Below the pieces are notes generated by a model. It had not been told where the DNA came from. It did not search any database and saw only the letters and a list, made by a program, of their open reading frames with translations. The position numbers and the translations under genes were made by a program. This document shows, in pieces, positions 1 to 8,898 of a DNA stretch of 64,000 bases; position 1 is the stretch's first letter; each line of letters starts with the position of its first letter. This DNA is from G965233625 sp965233625. GTDB taxonomy: Bacteria > Planctomycetota > Planctomycetia > Pirellulales > Pirellulaceae. The stretch is from contig OZ247499.1 in NCBI GenBank assembly GCA_965233625.1, positions 1,612,001 to 1,676,000 of the forward strand, written 5' to 3'.

Positions 1-839
1 TTGCAACTTCCACGCTCGAGGTCACGCTTGACCGGCTGATCGACTTCAACGATGCCGACAATGCGGGCGACGCAGATGCACGCACACTGATGTTCCGAGG
101 CGGCGTCACAATGCGCAGCCGAAGTATTGAGAATGGACAGTTAACTTCAATCGAGAGCATGCAGGTCAAGCAACTATTTCTAGATCAGCAGACCGGCGAA
201 ATTAAAGCCGACGGACCGGGCTGGCTGACACGGACACGCGCCGGCGCCAGTAAACCGCTTTCGACGGCGAATGCACAGGTCGTCGCCCGTCCCACAAGCA
301 CCACGCAGCAACCGGTTGATAAGCTGAACTACATGTTCGTCAACTTCCAGCGGGAGTTGAAGGGGAACATGGACCGCAAAGATATGGAGATCCTGGGCGA
401 AGTCAAAGCGATCTACGGTCCCGTGAAAACGTGGGAAGATAAGCTCCGGGCGGATGTGCCCGGCGGATTAGGTCCACGTGGCGCCCATTTGCGGTGCGAA
501 CGGCTGGCCCTGGCGGAGATGGGGCCGCAGATTTCGCCCGACCGCAAAGCCGTTGAGATTGAAGCTACAGGCAACGCTGTTATCGAAAGTGAAACGTACA
601 CCGCCCGCGCGAAGCGGATCTCGTTCGCCGAAGCGAAACAGTTGATCATCCTCGAAGGCGATGGCCGCGTGGAAGCGGAACTCTGGCGGCAGGCACGTAC
701 CGGCGCCGCCCGCTCGCACACCGCCGCCCGCAAGATTCTGTACTGGCACAACGAAGATCCACGCCTGACCCGCGTCGAAGTGAACGACGCCACCGTGCTT
801 GATCTCAGCGGATTTGGCGTGCAGCTTGACCAGAAGTAG
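1..839 (+). CDS. LptA/OstA-like protein, 3' part only
   Basis: The reading frame is open from base 3 of the window to the TAG at 837-839, so the true start lies upstream and about 278 C-terminal residues are visible. The pattern of short alternating strands, with phrases such as VIESETYTARAKRISF and LIILEGDGRVEAELW, is like the repeated beta-jellyroll of LptA/OstA proteins that carry lipopolysaccharide across the periplasm. Planctomycetes often have large OstA-like proteins of this kind. The first internal ATG (base 90) is not a credible start because the frame continues before it. The family call rests on pattern similarity; transport function is inferred. Confidence 0.55.
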   Translation, partial: ATSTLEVTLDRLIDFNDADNAGDADARTLMFRGGVTMRSRSIENGQLTSIESMQVKQLFLDQQTGEIKADGPGWLTRTRAGASKPLSTANAQVVARPTSTTQQPVDKLNYMFVNFQRELKGNMDRKDMEILGEVKAIYGPVKTWEDKLRADVPGGLGPRGAHLRCERLALAEMGPQISPDRKAVEIEATGNAVIESETYTARAKRISFAEAKQLIILEGDGRVEAELWRQARTGAARSHTAARKILYWHNEDPRLTRVEVNDATVLDLSGFGVQLDQK

Positions 840-884
840 AATGACCGGCAGCCCGTTGCTGCCCGTTCTAACATCTGGACGCTG

Positions 885-1418
885 ATGGTTAAATTCCTGG
901 AGATTGTGCTGCTATGCATCGTCGCGTGCGCCGTGTATGGCATCGTCCACGACCAGATCACGGCGCGTATCTGCGTGGAGTACTTCACGATTGGTCATGC
1001 GCCGATCTTTGGCACCGATGACCCCACCATTCTTGGTCTGGGATGGGGCATCGTAGCGACGTGGTGGGTCGGGCTGATCATGGGTGTACCGTTGGCGGTA
1101 GCCTGCCGGGTTGGTAGCTGGCCCCAACGTGAACCGCTTCAAATGCTGGCGCCGCTCGGCTGGCTGATGCTGGCCTCTTTCGCGCTGGCGACCATCGCGG
1201 GATGCGTGGGCTGGGTGGCCGCCAGCAATGGTTGGGTTTTTCTATTGCCGCCAATGTCTGATCGCGTGCCGGAAGAGAAACACGTTTTCTTCCTGGTCGA
1301 TCTTTGGGCACACACGGCCAGCTATGCGGGCGGATTCCTCGGCGGCTGCGTGGTGATCGTCTGGGTGATTCTAAAACGCCGCCGGCAGAATCATCAGGCA
1401 GCGGGTACAATCTCTTAA
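885..1418 (+). CDS. four-helix membrane protein of unknown function
   Basis: A 177-residue protein with about four hydrophobic segments (roughly residues 3-22, 52-75, 88-112 and 140-163) and a basic C-terminal end rich in Arg and Lys, which suggests a cytoplasmic C-terminus. It lies 45 bp after the LptA-like gene on the same strand and may be cotranscribed with it. No catalytic motif was recognised and no function is assigned. The ATG at 885 has only a weak ribosome binding site. Confidence 0.6.
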   Translation: MVKFLEIVLLCIVACAVYGIVHDQITARICVEYFTIGHAPIFGTDDPTILGLGWGIVATWWVGLIMGVPLAVACRVGSWPQREPLQMLAPLGWLMLASFALATIAGCVGWVAASNGWVFLLPPMSDRVPEEKHVFFLVDLWAHTASYAGGFLGGCVVIVWVILKRRRQNHQAAGTIS

Positions 1419-1477
1419 TCGATCAAGTCGAGCGAAAAATGCTCGCTCACGCAAAACACCTACGAAAGACTCTTGCC

Positions 1478-2935
1478 ATGCAACGCCGGAATTTTCTGAA
1501 GGCTACGGCGGCAGGCGCTGTGGCGGCGACTGTTGCTCGCGACGCTGCTGCCGCGGAACCTTGCTGCCTGACGTATCCATCGCCGGAAGCGGCGATGATG
1601 TCGCCTCGCGAAACCTTCGCTTTCCTGCCAGCGATCTACACCGGCACCGGGAAGTTTAAGCCCGACTATATGGCGACGGTGGACGTTGATCCTGATTCAA
1701 AAACATATAGCAAAGTGGTTGGCCGGTTGGCAGCGAGTTTCCCGGGTGATGAGCTGCATCACTTTGGCTGGAACGCCTGCAGCAGTTGTCATGGGGTTGA
1801 GGGGAAATCTCGCCGGTACCTGGTGGTGCCAGGGCTTGTCAGTGGCCGGATTTATATCCTGGACGCGGCCGATCCCCGTCAGCTGAAAAAGCACAAGGTG
1901 ATTGAACCCACCGAGATTGCCCGCAAGACGAAGCTGACAACGCCGCACACCGTCCACTGCCTGGCGGACGGGACCATTATGATCTCGATGCTGGGCGACA
2001 CGCTGAAACAGGGGCCGGGCGGCTTTCTACTGCTGGACGAGAATTTCAACGTGAAAGGGCGTTGGGAAAAAGACCTCACGGGGATGAACTTTAACTACGA
2101 CTTCTGGTATCAGCCCCGGCTGAACGTGATGGTCAGTAGCGAGTGGGCGGCGCCAGCCACGGTTGCCCAGGGCTTCAAACTGGAAGATGTGAAGGCAGGC
2201 AAGTACGGGCAGCACCTTCACTTCTGGGACTGGAACAAACGCGTTATTACGCAGAGCATTGACCTGGGCGGCGAAGGGCTGATCCCGCTGGAAGTGCGTT
2301 TTCATCACAAGCCGGATAGTCCACACGGTTTTGTCGGCGCCGCATTGAGCAGCGCGGTTTGGCATTACACTTACGCCAAAGCAGATGCACCTGCAGAGGG
2401 TAAAGCGGACGGGCCTAAAAAGTGGCAGGCTAACAAGGTCGTACAAGTTGAACCGGTCGAGGTGGAAGGTTGGCCGTTCCCGGTGCCGGGGCTGATTACG
2501 GACATTGTGCTTTCGATGGATGACCGCTTTCTCTACTTCTCAAACTGGCTGCACGGCGACATCCGCCAGTATGATGTCAGCAATCCGGCAGCCCCAAAAT
2601 TGACCGGCCGCGTCTGGCTGGGCGGTGTGCTGAAGAAGGGGCAGAAGATGCGCGGCAACACGCTGCATGGCGGGCCGCAGATGTTGCAGTTGAGCCTGGA
2701 CGGGAAGCGGCTTTATGTCACCAATTCGCTGTATAGCAAATGGGACAATCAGTTCTACCCGGAGATCGGCAAGCAAGGCTCTTACATGATGCAGATTGAC
2801 TGCAACACGAAAGACGGCGGCCTTGAGATCAACGAGAACTTCTTCGTCGATTTTGGCAAAGAACCGGGAGGCCCCGCCAGGGCGCATGAGATCCGCTTCC
2901 CTGGTGGAGATAGCACGTCGGATATCTGGAGTTAA
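1478..2935 (+). CDS. Methanethiol oxidase / selenium-binding protein (SBP56 family), Tat-exported
   Basis: This 485-residue protein matches human SELENBP1 and bacterial MtoX along its whole length: the DYMATVDVDP start of the core, the ELHHFGWNACSSCHG segment, the GYDFWYQPR-like stretch (here YDFWYQPRLN), FSNWLHGDIRQYD, and the GGDSTSDIWS end. MtoX oxidises methanethiol to formaldehyde, hydrogen sulfide and hydrogen peroxide in the periplasm and needs copper. The ATG at 1478 is chosen because it gives a twin-arginine signal (QRRNFLK) followed by an Ala-rich region and avoids overlap with the upstream gene. The frame is open further upstream (ATG 1439, also 1304), but those starts would bury the signal. 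It ends 14 bp from the convergent desaturase gene. Confidence 0.92.
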   Translation: MQRRNFLKATAAGAVAATVARDAAAAEPCCLTYPSPEAAMMSPRETFAFLPAIYTGTGKFKPDYMATVDVDPDSKTYSKVVGRLAASFPGDELHHFGWNACSSCHGVEGKSRRYLVVPGLVSGRIYILDAADPRQLKKHKVIEPTEIARKTKLTTPHTVHCLADGTIMISMLGDTLKQGPGGFLLLDENFNVKGRWEKDLTGMNFNYDFWYQPRLNVMVSSEWAAPATVAQGFKLEDVKAGKYGQHLHFWDWNKRVITQSIDLGGEGLIPLEVRFHHKPDSPHGFVGAALSSAVWHYTYAKADAPAEGKADGPKKWQANKVVQVEPVEVEGWPFPVPGLITDIVLSMDDRFLYFSNWLHGDIRQYDVSNPAAPKLTGRVWLGGVLKKGQKMRGNTLHGGPQMLQLSLDGKRLYVTNSLYSKWDNQFYPEIGKQGSYMMQIDCNTKDGGLEINENFFVDFGKEPGGPARAHEIRFPGGDSTSDIWS

Positions 2936-2949
2936 TCGCAAGCGACGGC

Positions 2950-4173
2950 TTAAGCAGCGCGGCGCTGCTGCGACGGAGCCGTCTCGTTTGCCTGCTGCGT
3001 ATCAGTGGTTGCTGTTGGAAACTTCAAAATAACTGGCGCTTCATTGTGAATATGCGTCGCGGTTGCTGCGGCGGGTTGCCGTTGCTCGCGGGGGCTGAAC
3101 ATCGAACGCCACGCGATAGCACGCCAGCTTTCCGCCTCAAGCCCATGATAGGGAGAATCGGCGGGTAGCGTCGCGACCAGATGATTGTGGGCAGCGGCTA
3201 GATTATGATAGGGAATCGCCGGCGCCAGGTGATGCAGCGCGTGGTATTTCACCGCAAACGGGTAGAGCAACCAGCTCATGATGTCTTTGCCGCTTGTGTG
3301 ATTGGCGGAGTCGAGCACTTCCTGGGCGAGCGTGGTTTTCTCGCCGTCGCTTTCATAGTGATGATCTGCCAGGTGGCGTAGCTGGTTGATCGTGATGGCG
3401 CCGATTGCCAGCAGATACAACTGCGGAACACGGTGCCAGGGCATGCCTCCCATCAGCAACGCGGCCGGAATGGCAGCGGCCCGGAGGAAGCACAGCATCT
3501 CCACGGCGACGAATGGACCGGCGTTGAAATTCTTCAACTCGCGGACATATCCCCAATGGACGGTCAGCGAAGAGCAACGCGTGAGCACTAGATGCCGGAG
3601 CTTCGGGTGCACAAAGGTCAGCGGCGCCAGGAAAAACCGCAGGAATACGCAGACAGGCATGACCAGCACCTTCAGGGCGTATCGCGTTGCGTCAGCAAAC
3701 GTGCCCGTGCTGGTGATGTTGGTCAGGTACTCAGGGTCTTGCTGTGTGCCGTACTTCTTTTGTGTGTGATGGTCGCGGTGCAGCCAGGTGTAAAACGTGG
3801 AGGGCGTCAGCGATGCCACACCGAACAGAAGGTTGTAAGCCACTTTGAATGACCGGAGTTCGGTCTGTTTCAGGTGGCTGATCTCGTGCATCAACGCCGT
3901 GCCACGCGAAAGCCAGAAGATGGCCACGCCAAAGGCCGCCAGTTGCAGCAGTGAGAATGCGGGCGCCTGGAAATAAATCATCGACGCGCCAAACGCAAGG
4001 ACCGTGCTGATCCCCAGATCACGCCAGAAGTAAAACGGCTTGAGCCGGTAGAAGTTGGTCTCGCCACGGAGCAACTGTTGTTTTGCCTGACTTACCCAGG
4101 CATCGTTATTGGCCGCAGTGCTGGTATTGCTTTCGCCTGCCGGTATAGCGGAGGCAGCGTTGCTGGTAGTCAT
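2950..4173 (-). CDS. Membrane fatty acid desaturase
   Basis: A 407-residue integral membrane protein with the three histidine clusters of di-iron desaturases: HEISH at 96-100, HRDHH at 132-136 and HALHH near 312-316, separated by hydrophobic segments. Enzymes of this family introduce double bonds into acyl chains using oxygen and reducing equivalents from ferredoxin or cytochrome b5. The substrate cannot be read from the sequence; a carotenoid or sterol-type hydroxylase/desaturase is also possible. Both ends (about 30 residues each) are Ala/Thr/Asn-rich and look disordered. The gene is divergent from the SDR gene, with about 230 bp between them. Confidence 0.85.
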   Translation of the reverse strand: MTTSNAASAIPAGESNTSTAANNDAWVSQAKQQLLRGETNFYRLKPFYFWRDLGISTVLAFGASMIYFQAPAFSLLQLAAFGVAIFWLSRGTALMHEISHLKQTELRSFKVAYNLLFGVASLTPSTFYTWLHRDHHTQKKYGTQQDPEYLTNITSTGTFADATRYALKVLVMPVCVFLRFFLAPLTFVHPKLRHLVLTRCSSLTVHWGYVRELKNFNAGPFVAVEMLCFLRAAAIPAALLMGGMPWHRVPQLYLLAIGAITINQLRHLADHHYESDGEKTTLAQEVLDSANHTSGKDIMSWLLYPFAVKYHALHHLAPAIPYHNLAAAHNHLVATLPADSPYHGLEAESWRAIAWRSMFSPREQRQPAAATATHIHNEAPVILKFPTATTDTQQANETAPSQQRRAA

Positions 4174-4403
4174 CCGTCGCTACTTGAAAAGAGAGAAATG
4201 TTGACGAATGAAGGATTCAGGCGCCATCAGAACAAGCAGTAGAGGATTCCTGAAAGACCGTCAATGTGGAAACTACTTGCCTTCATGTATTCAGCCACCA
4301 AGAGCATTTATGACTTGCCGGCCCGTGGGTGCGTGGTGGCGTATCTGGCTTGGGTGCTTCAAAATAGCCGCACGTTGTCCGTTGGCTCTGTGAAGAGAAA
4401 TTC

Positions 4404-5183
4404 ATGTCGCGAAGAAAGATCGAAGGCGCCCGCACCCTGCTGACCGGAGCGTCTAGTGGCATCGGGCGGCAGATGGCGCTGGAACTGGCGCGGCGTGGCG
4501 CCCGCGTGGTGCTCAATGCGCGGAGCGAAGCGAAGCTGCAATCGCTTGTTGAAGAAATCCGCGGGCTTTCAGGTGAAGCGGTTATCGCGCCTGGCGATAT
4601 CACCCACGCCGATGTGCGGGAAGCGGTGATTGAAACTTCGCAGCGGAACTTCGGCGGGCTGGACATTCTGGTGAACAATGCAGGGGTTGGCGCCGTGCAG
4701 CCGTTTATGGAGTCTTCACCAGAGCGGTTGCGGCAGATTTTTGAGCTGAACTTCTTCGCCCCCGTAGAACTCATCCGCCTGGCGGTCCCCGTGCTTCAAC
4801 AGGGGCAGACGCCCATCATTGTTAACGTCAGCAGTGTTCTGGGGCACCGTGCTGTGGCGAAGAAGAGCGAGTACTGCGCCAGCAAATTTGCCTTACACGG
4901 TTTTAGCGATGCGTTGCGTTGCGAACTGGCGCCGGCGGGAATTGATGTCTGCCTGGTTTCGCCCAGTACGACTTCCAGCGAGTTCTGGGACAACGTGCTG
5001 GCGGATGATCCGTCGGCGGTGAAAGGCCGCGGCATGTCTCCGCAGAAGGTGGCCCGGCAAGCGGTCAATGCGATTGCGGCGGGGCGGCATGAGGTGATTA
5101 TGACGTGGGGCGGCAAGCTGCTTGTCTGGGCTGACAGGTTATGCCCCCCGCTGATGAACCGTCTGCTGGCCAGGTTCGGGTAA
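4404..5183 (+). CDS. Short-chain dehydrogenase/reductase
   Basis: A classical SDR of 259 residues. The nucleotide-binding motif TGASSGIG is at residues 14-21, NNAG at 91-94, a catalytic Ser near 143-144 and the Tyr157-x3-Lys161 pair (YCASK). The NAD(P)-dependent reaction is an oxidoreduction of an alcohol or ketone; the substrate is unknown. A purine-rich stretch (AAGAGA) precedes the ATG. A hydrophobic C-terminal stretch (about residues 230-250) could touch the membrane, as in lipid-active SDRs. Its position opposite a desaturase makes a lipid substrate plausible, but this is only context. Confidence 0.88.
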   Translation: MSRRKIEGARTLLTGASSGIGRQMALELARRGARVVLNARSEAKLQSLVEEIRGLSGEAVIAPGDITHADVREAVIETSQRNFGGLDILVNNAGVGAVQPFMESSPERLRQIFELNFFAPVELIRLAVPVLQQGQTPIIVNVSSVLGHRAVAKKSEYCASKFALHGFSDALRCELAPAGIDVCLVSPSTTSSEFWDNVLADDPSAVKGRGMSPQKVARQAVNAIAAGRHEVIMTWGGKLLVWADRLCPPLMNRLLARFG

Positions 5184-5316
5184 TTGCAGAAATCGGGCGC
5201 CGGTGCTAAACGACCGCGGATGCATCGGCTAGAATGCCCGTTTGAAACGTCGCCCGCACTAGACATGGTGTTCGCGATCTGACACCTCCGACACAACGCA
5301 TCTGGGAGCTGCCACC

Positions 5317-6174
5317 TTGCCTTACCAGCGCGAAATCAGCCGCGATAATAAAGCCTGCATCCTGTTCCTGCTGGACCAGTCTTTTTCGATGGAAGAGCCT
5401 CTCGGCGGCTCGGATAAACGCAAGTGTGAAGAGTTAGTACGCGCCGTGAACGGCTGGTTGCACAACATGGCCATCCGCGCTTCGGGCGACGAAGGCATCC
5501 GCGACTGGATGGACGTGGGCGTAATCGGCTACCGCACCGATCAACAGGCCAACCCGATCATCGAACCCGCACTAACCGGCCCGCTTGCCGGCCGGCCGCT
5601 GGTTTCCATTGTTGATATTGGTGAAAACCCCGCCCGCATCGACAGCGTGATTGAGCAGATCCGCGACGAAGAAACCGGAGAGTCGCTGGAGATTCCTTCC
5701 GATAGCCCCGTCTGGGTCGATCCCAAGATGGAAGGCAGCACGCCGATGTGCCATGTGCTGCACTACGCATACGGACTTTTGCAGCAGTGGATTGCCGATC
5801 ACCCCAACAGCTTCCCGCCGATTGTGATTCACATTACCGATGGTGAATCGCAGGACGGCGATCCAATTCCATACGCTCAGGCAATCACAGGGCTTTCCAC
5901 CTCTGATGGCAATGTGCTGCTGTTTAACTGTCATCTTTCGATGACGGCGGGCGAACCTGTCGTGTTCCCTGCTGATGCTTCGGGCATGCCCGATCCGCTG
6001 GCGAATGTGCTGTTTGAAATGTCGAGCGTTCTGCCAGAGCCGTTTTACCGTAGCGCGGTGGCGGAGGGTTATCAGATTCAGCAGGGATCGCGCGGGATGG
6101 CGTTTAACGCGGACATGGTGGTTCTGATTAACTTCCTGGACATGGGCACGCGGGCAGCGGTTCAACTGCGTTAA
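5317..6174 (+). CDS. VWA-domain protein (TerY-like)
   Basis: A 285-residue von Willebrand factor A domain protein. The metal-ion-dependent adhesion site is complete: DQSFS at 20-24 (DxSxS), a Thr in GSTPM near 145, and an Asp in ITDGES near 174. There is no signal peptide, so it acts in the cytoplasm. The start is a TTG at 5317 preceded by GGGAG about 9 bases upstream. The next gene, 59 bp downstream, is a PP2C-like phosphatase. VWA-PP2C pairs (TerY-P type) are known from tellurium/stress loci where they work with a kinase, but no kinase adjoins here. Function is inferred from that association. Confidence 0.82.
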   Translation: MPYQREISRDNKACILFLLDQSFSMEEPLGGSDKRKCEELVRAVNGWLHNMAIRASGDEGIRDWMDVGVIGYRTDQQANPIIEPALTGPLAGRPLVSIVDIGENPARIDSVIEQIRDEETGESLEIPSDSPVWVDPKMEGSTPMCHVLHYAYGLLQQWIADHPNSFPPIVIHITDGESQDGDPIPYAQAITGLSTSDGNVLLFNCHLSMTAGEPVVFPADASGMPDPLANVLFEMSSVLPEPFYRSAVAEGYQIQQGSRGMAFNADMVVLINFLDMGTRAAVQLR

Positions 6175-6233
6175 ACCGGCGGTTCACCGCGCGGCGCCTC
6201 TGGTTCTGTTTTTCAATCTCTGGCCACGTTCGC

Positions 6234-7121
6234 ATGTTCTTTCAGCAAAAAGCATTCTGGCTGCCTAAAGATCTTCAACGCAGCGAAGAATATCAGGATG
6301 CTCACGATGCCGACAGTGTGAAGGGTGTCGCGGCAATTGCCGACGGCGTCTCTTCCAGCCTGTTCGCACAGAGCTGGGCGAAACTGCTCACAAAAAGTGT
6401 CGTGGGCGAACCGCCCGATACGCGCGACGAAGAATCGCTGCCGGCCTGGCTTTCGGAACTACGCACGCGATGGCGTGAGCCGATTGATGCGGAAAAACTA
6501 GCCTGGCACCAGAAGCCCAAGTTTCAGACCACGGGCGCCCAGACCACGTTGCTGTGGGTGGAGCTGTGCACGGATCTTGGACAGGCTGCAAAGGGCGAAT
6601 CCGACCTGTATGGCTATTCAATTGGCGACTGCTGTCTGTTCCATGTCCGCGGGCCGCGCGTGCTGCGGACGTTTCCTTTCACCAACAGCGAGGAGTTTCA
6701 AGCCGATCCGCAGGTACTAGGCAGCATCGATAAGAAGGGCGCCCCGCTGCCGAAGTTTGAAGAACTGCAAACTACTTGCCTCAATGGCGATCTGCTGGTG
6801 CTATCGACAGACGCTTACGCCGCCTGGGCGATGGCGTATCTTGAAGCCGGTCAGACGATCGACTGGTATGCCTATTGGGACTTCTCCGAAGATGATTTCC
6901 GGGCGCATGTGGAGCATCTGCGTCAGCAGCAACAGATCCGCTACGACGATACAACCCTGCTGCTGCTGTGGGTCGGGAAGCCCGTTGAAGAAGAACAGAC
7001 GGAAGAAGCCGAAGCAGAACCAGAATTAGAGGCGCCAGTAACACCGCCGCCCCCGGTGACTGGTGCTGTCGACGGCGACCTGGACGAGCCGCCACTGGAA
7101 GCTGAGGTGGTTGTCCCGTAG
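6234..7121 (+). CDS. PP2C-family Ser/Thr protein phosphatase
   Basis: A 295-residue protein with the PP2C pattern: AAIADGVSSS near residue 32-41 (the Asp-Gly metal site), GDCCLF in the middle (aligned with the GDSR motif of the family, here without Arg), STDAYAAW near 195 (aligned with the SDG motif, here with Ala in place of Gly) and the final YDDTTLLLL with the paired Asp. The last 45 residues are Glu/Pro-rich and probably disordered. The altered middle motifs may mean weak activity or an altered substrate site. It most likely dephosphorylates Ser/Thr residues on partners recruited by the VWA protein just upstream. Confidence 0.8.
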   Translation: MFFQQKAFWLPKDLQRSEEYQDAHDADSVKGVAAIADGVSSSLFAQSWAKLLTKSVVGEPPDTRDEESLPAWLSELRTRWREPIDAEKLAWHQKPKFQTTGAQTTLLWVELCTDLGQAAKGESDLYGYSIGDCCLFHVRGPRVLRTFPFTNSEEFQADPQVLGSIDKKGAPLPKFEELQTTCLNGDLLVLSTDAYAAWAMAYLEAGQTIDWYAYWDFSEDDFRAHVEHLRQQQQIRYDDTTLLLLWVGKPVEEEQTEEAEAEPELEAPVTPPPPVTGAVDGDLDEPPLEAEVVVP

Positions 7122-7167
7122 CAGCGGCAAAACTAAGGCTCATCGTCAGGCTGACACAGAGCCGTAA

Positions 7168-7181
7168 GGCAGGCGCCTGCC
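7168..7181. repeat. 14-bp perfect palindrome in intergenic region
   Basis: The sequence GGCAGGCGCCTGCC is its own reverse complement and is centred on the over-represented hexamer GGCGCC. It lies 47 bp after the phosphatase gene and is preceded by GAGCCGTAAGG, a phrase also seen (as GAGCCGTAAGC) at the 3' end of the MarR gene near 31171-31181. It has no T-run, so it is not a typical terminator. It could be a protein-binding site or part of a dispersed intergenic repeat. Confidence 0.5.
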
Positions 7182-7274
7182 TGCCGGACCATCCGTGTCG
7201 CGAGTCTCACTGCATTTCAATCCGGTCAGAACAAAACCTGTCACACGACCCATCCTTCAGACAACAGATTGGTT

Positions 7275-7847
7275 ATGTCTAAAAACATTCTCATGCTTGT
7301 GGGCGACTTCGTAGAAGATTACGAAGCGATGGTGCCCTATCAGATTCTACTTACCGTCGGGCACACGGTGCACGCCGTCTGCCCTGGGAAGAAGGCTGGC
7401 GAAAGCGTTGCCACGGCGATCCACGATTTTGAAGGCGATCAGACCTACAGCGAGAAACGCGGCCACAACTTTGCGTTGAACGCCACCTTCGACGAGATCG
7501 ATCCGGGTAGCTACGACGCCCTGGTGATTCCTGGCGGCCGCGCACCAGAGTATCTGCGCCTGAACGAGAAAGTTCTCGACATGGTGCGGGCGTTTGATGA
7601 GGCAAGCAAGCCCATCGCTGCGGTCTGTCATGGCATTCAGATCCTCACCGCTGCGGGTATTGTCAAAGGCCGCAGTTGCAGCGCGTATCCCGCCGTGAAG
7701 CCGGAAATTGAAACGTGTGGCGGCACTTACGTGGAAGCCAGTGAAGGGTTTGACAACGCTCACACCGATGGCAATCTGGTGACGGCGCCGGCCTGGCCCG
7801 CCCACCCCGCGTGGATGAAGCAGTTCCTGGCCGTGCTGGAAGCTTAA
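7275..7847 (+). CDS. DJ-1/PfpI family protein
   Basis: A 190-residue DJ-1/PfpI superfamily member. The nucleophile elbow AVCHG places Cys118 next to His119, and an acidic residue sits in VGDFVEDYE near the N-terminus, as in PfpI-type enzymes. Relatives are described as intracellular proteases, glyoxalase-like deglycases or redox stress proteins; the exact activity cannot be told from the sequence. The ATG at 7275 is preferred over an in-frame TTG two codons earlier. It is the third gene of a plus-strand run with the VWA and PP2C genes, which fits a stress-response role but does not prove it. Confidence 0.88.
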   Translation: MSKNILMLVGDFVEDYEAMVPYQILLTVGHTVHAVCPGKKAGESVATAIHDFEGDQTYSEKRGHNFALNATFDEIDPGSYDALVIPGGRAPEYLRLNEKVLDMVRAFDEASKPIAAVCHGIQILTAAGIVKGRSCSAYPAVKPEIETCGGTYVEASEGFDNAHTDGNLVTAPAWPAHPAWMKQFLAVLEA

Positions 7848-7872
7848 CGCCGCGCGAGACTTGAAAGATCCG

Positions 7873-8850
7873 ATGTCAGAATCTGACACCAGCACATCTC
7901 TGCCCGGCGCGCCGATGCCTCCCACGCGTCAGCGACCCGGTTTGTTCAGTGGATGGGGCCGTTGGCTGCTGTTGGCCGGTCTGGCCGCATTGTTTTTGCC
8001 TCAGTTACCGGGCTGCCTGCAGTACGAATGGCAGATGTGGCGGGCGGCGCCGCTGCTTGCGGACTACAACGAGGGCTTCACCGCATCGCCCCCGGACACC
8101 GCCGCCATGCAGCTGGCGCACGACCAGCTCAGCAGGATCATGGGCGAAGACTGCCACAACTCCACCCTCTTGATGCAACGTCTTCAATGGCGTGAAGAGC
8201 TAAGAGACTATGATGGCGCTCTCGAAGACCTCGACGAAATCAGCGAGTTACAGCGCGAAAGCGGCGGTAGCGCCAGCCGTGGAATCCGCTATATGCGTTG
8301 CAATCTATTACTGCTTAATGGCAAGAAGCAGGAGGCGTTGGAAGTTTCTAACACGCTGCTCGATAGCGCCGCGGACACGCTTTCGGAATTCGAAATCGCT
8401 TCCACCCGCTGGCAGATTTCGCCTTACGACTGGAATGCGGTGAATTTTGCCGCGTATGTCCGCGCGATCCTGGGCGTTGAACTGGATGAGGCGCTGGATC
8501 ATATTCAGCGGGCGATTGACAACGCCGGCGCCATCCCGGAGTTTCTCGATACACGCGGCTTCGTTCATCACAAGCGTGGTGAAAACGATAAAGCGCTCGC
8601 CGACATTCAAGGCGCCATAGACGCCTTTGCACCGCATGAAGACTGGGAGAAGTACTTCGAGAAGCATCGCAGCGAGGCAACGTCGCTGACTTCCCTCAAG
8701 GCAAAGTACAAGCGCGAGATGAAGAACGTGGCAGTCATCTACTACCATCGCGGACTCGTCTACCAAGCAATGGGCCGCGGTGAAGACGCACGCAAAGATT
8801 TTGATCACGTGCGTGAACTAGGATACAAACCTTCGCCCGATCTTTTTTAG
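7873..8850 (+). CDS. Membrane-anchored TPR protein
   Basis: A 325-residue protein with a short polar N-terminus, one membrane segment at about residues 28-45 (WGRWLLLAGLAALFLPQL) and a helical remainder with degenerate tetratricopeptide repeats, clearest near the end (YYHRGLVYQAMGRGEDARKD). The topology suggests that the repeats face the periplasm and serve in protein-protein contacts. The ATG at 7873 is preferred to the TTG at 7861. It starts 26 bp after the DJ-1 gene, so cotranscription is likely. No enzymatic motif was seen. Confidence 0.75.
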   Translation: MSESDTSTSLPGAPMPPTRQRPGLFSGWGRWLLLAGLAALFLPQLPGCLQYEWQMWRAAPLLADYNEGFTASPPDTAAMQLAHDQLSRIMGEDCHNSTLLMQRLQWREELRDYDGALEDLDEISELQRESGGSASRGIRYMRCNLLLLNGKKQEALEVSNTLLDSAADTLSEFEIASTRWQISPYDWNAVNFAAYVRAILGVELDEALDHIQRAIDNAGAIPEFLDTRGFVHHKRGENDKALADIQGAIDAFAPHEDWEKYFEKHRSEATSLTSLKAKYKREMKNVAVIYYHRGLVYQAMGRGEDARKDFDHVRELGYKPSPDLF

Positions 8851-8898
8851 AGCCGGATCTCACGGCGCCGTTTTCACTTAGCCCACCAAGGAGACGCG

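Noticed and set aside
1304..1477. Upstream extension of the methanethiol oxidase gene
   Set aside because: It overlaps the preceding gene and would hide the Tat signal that begins at 1478.
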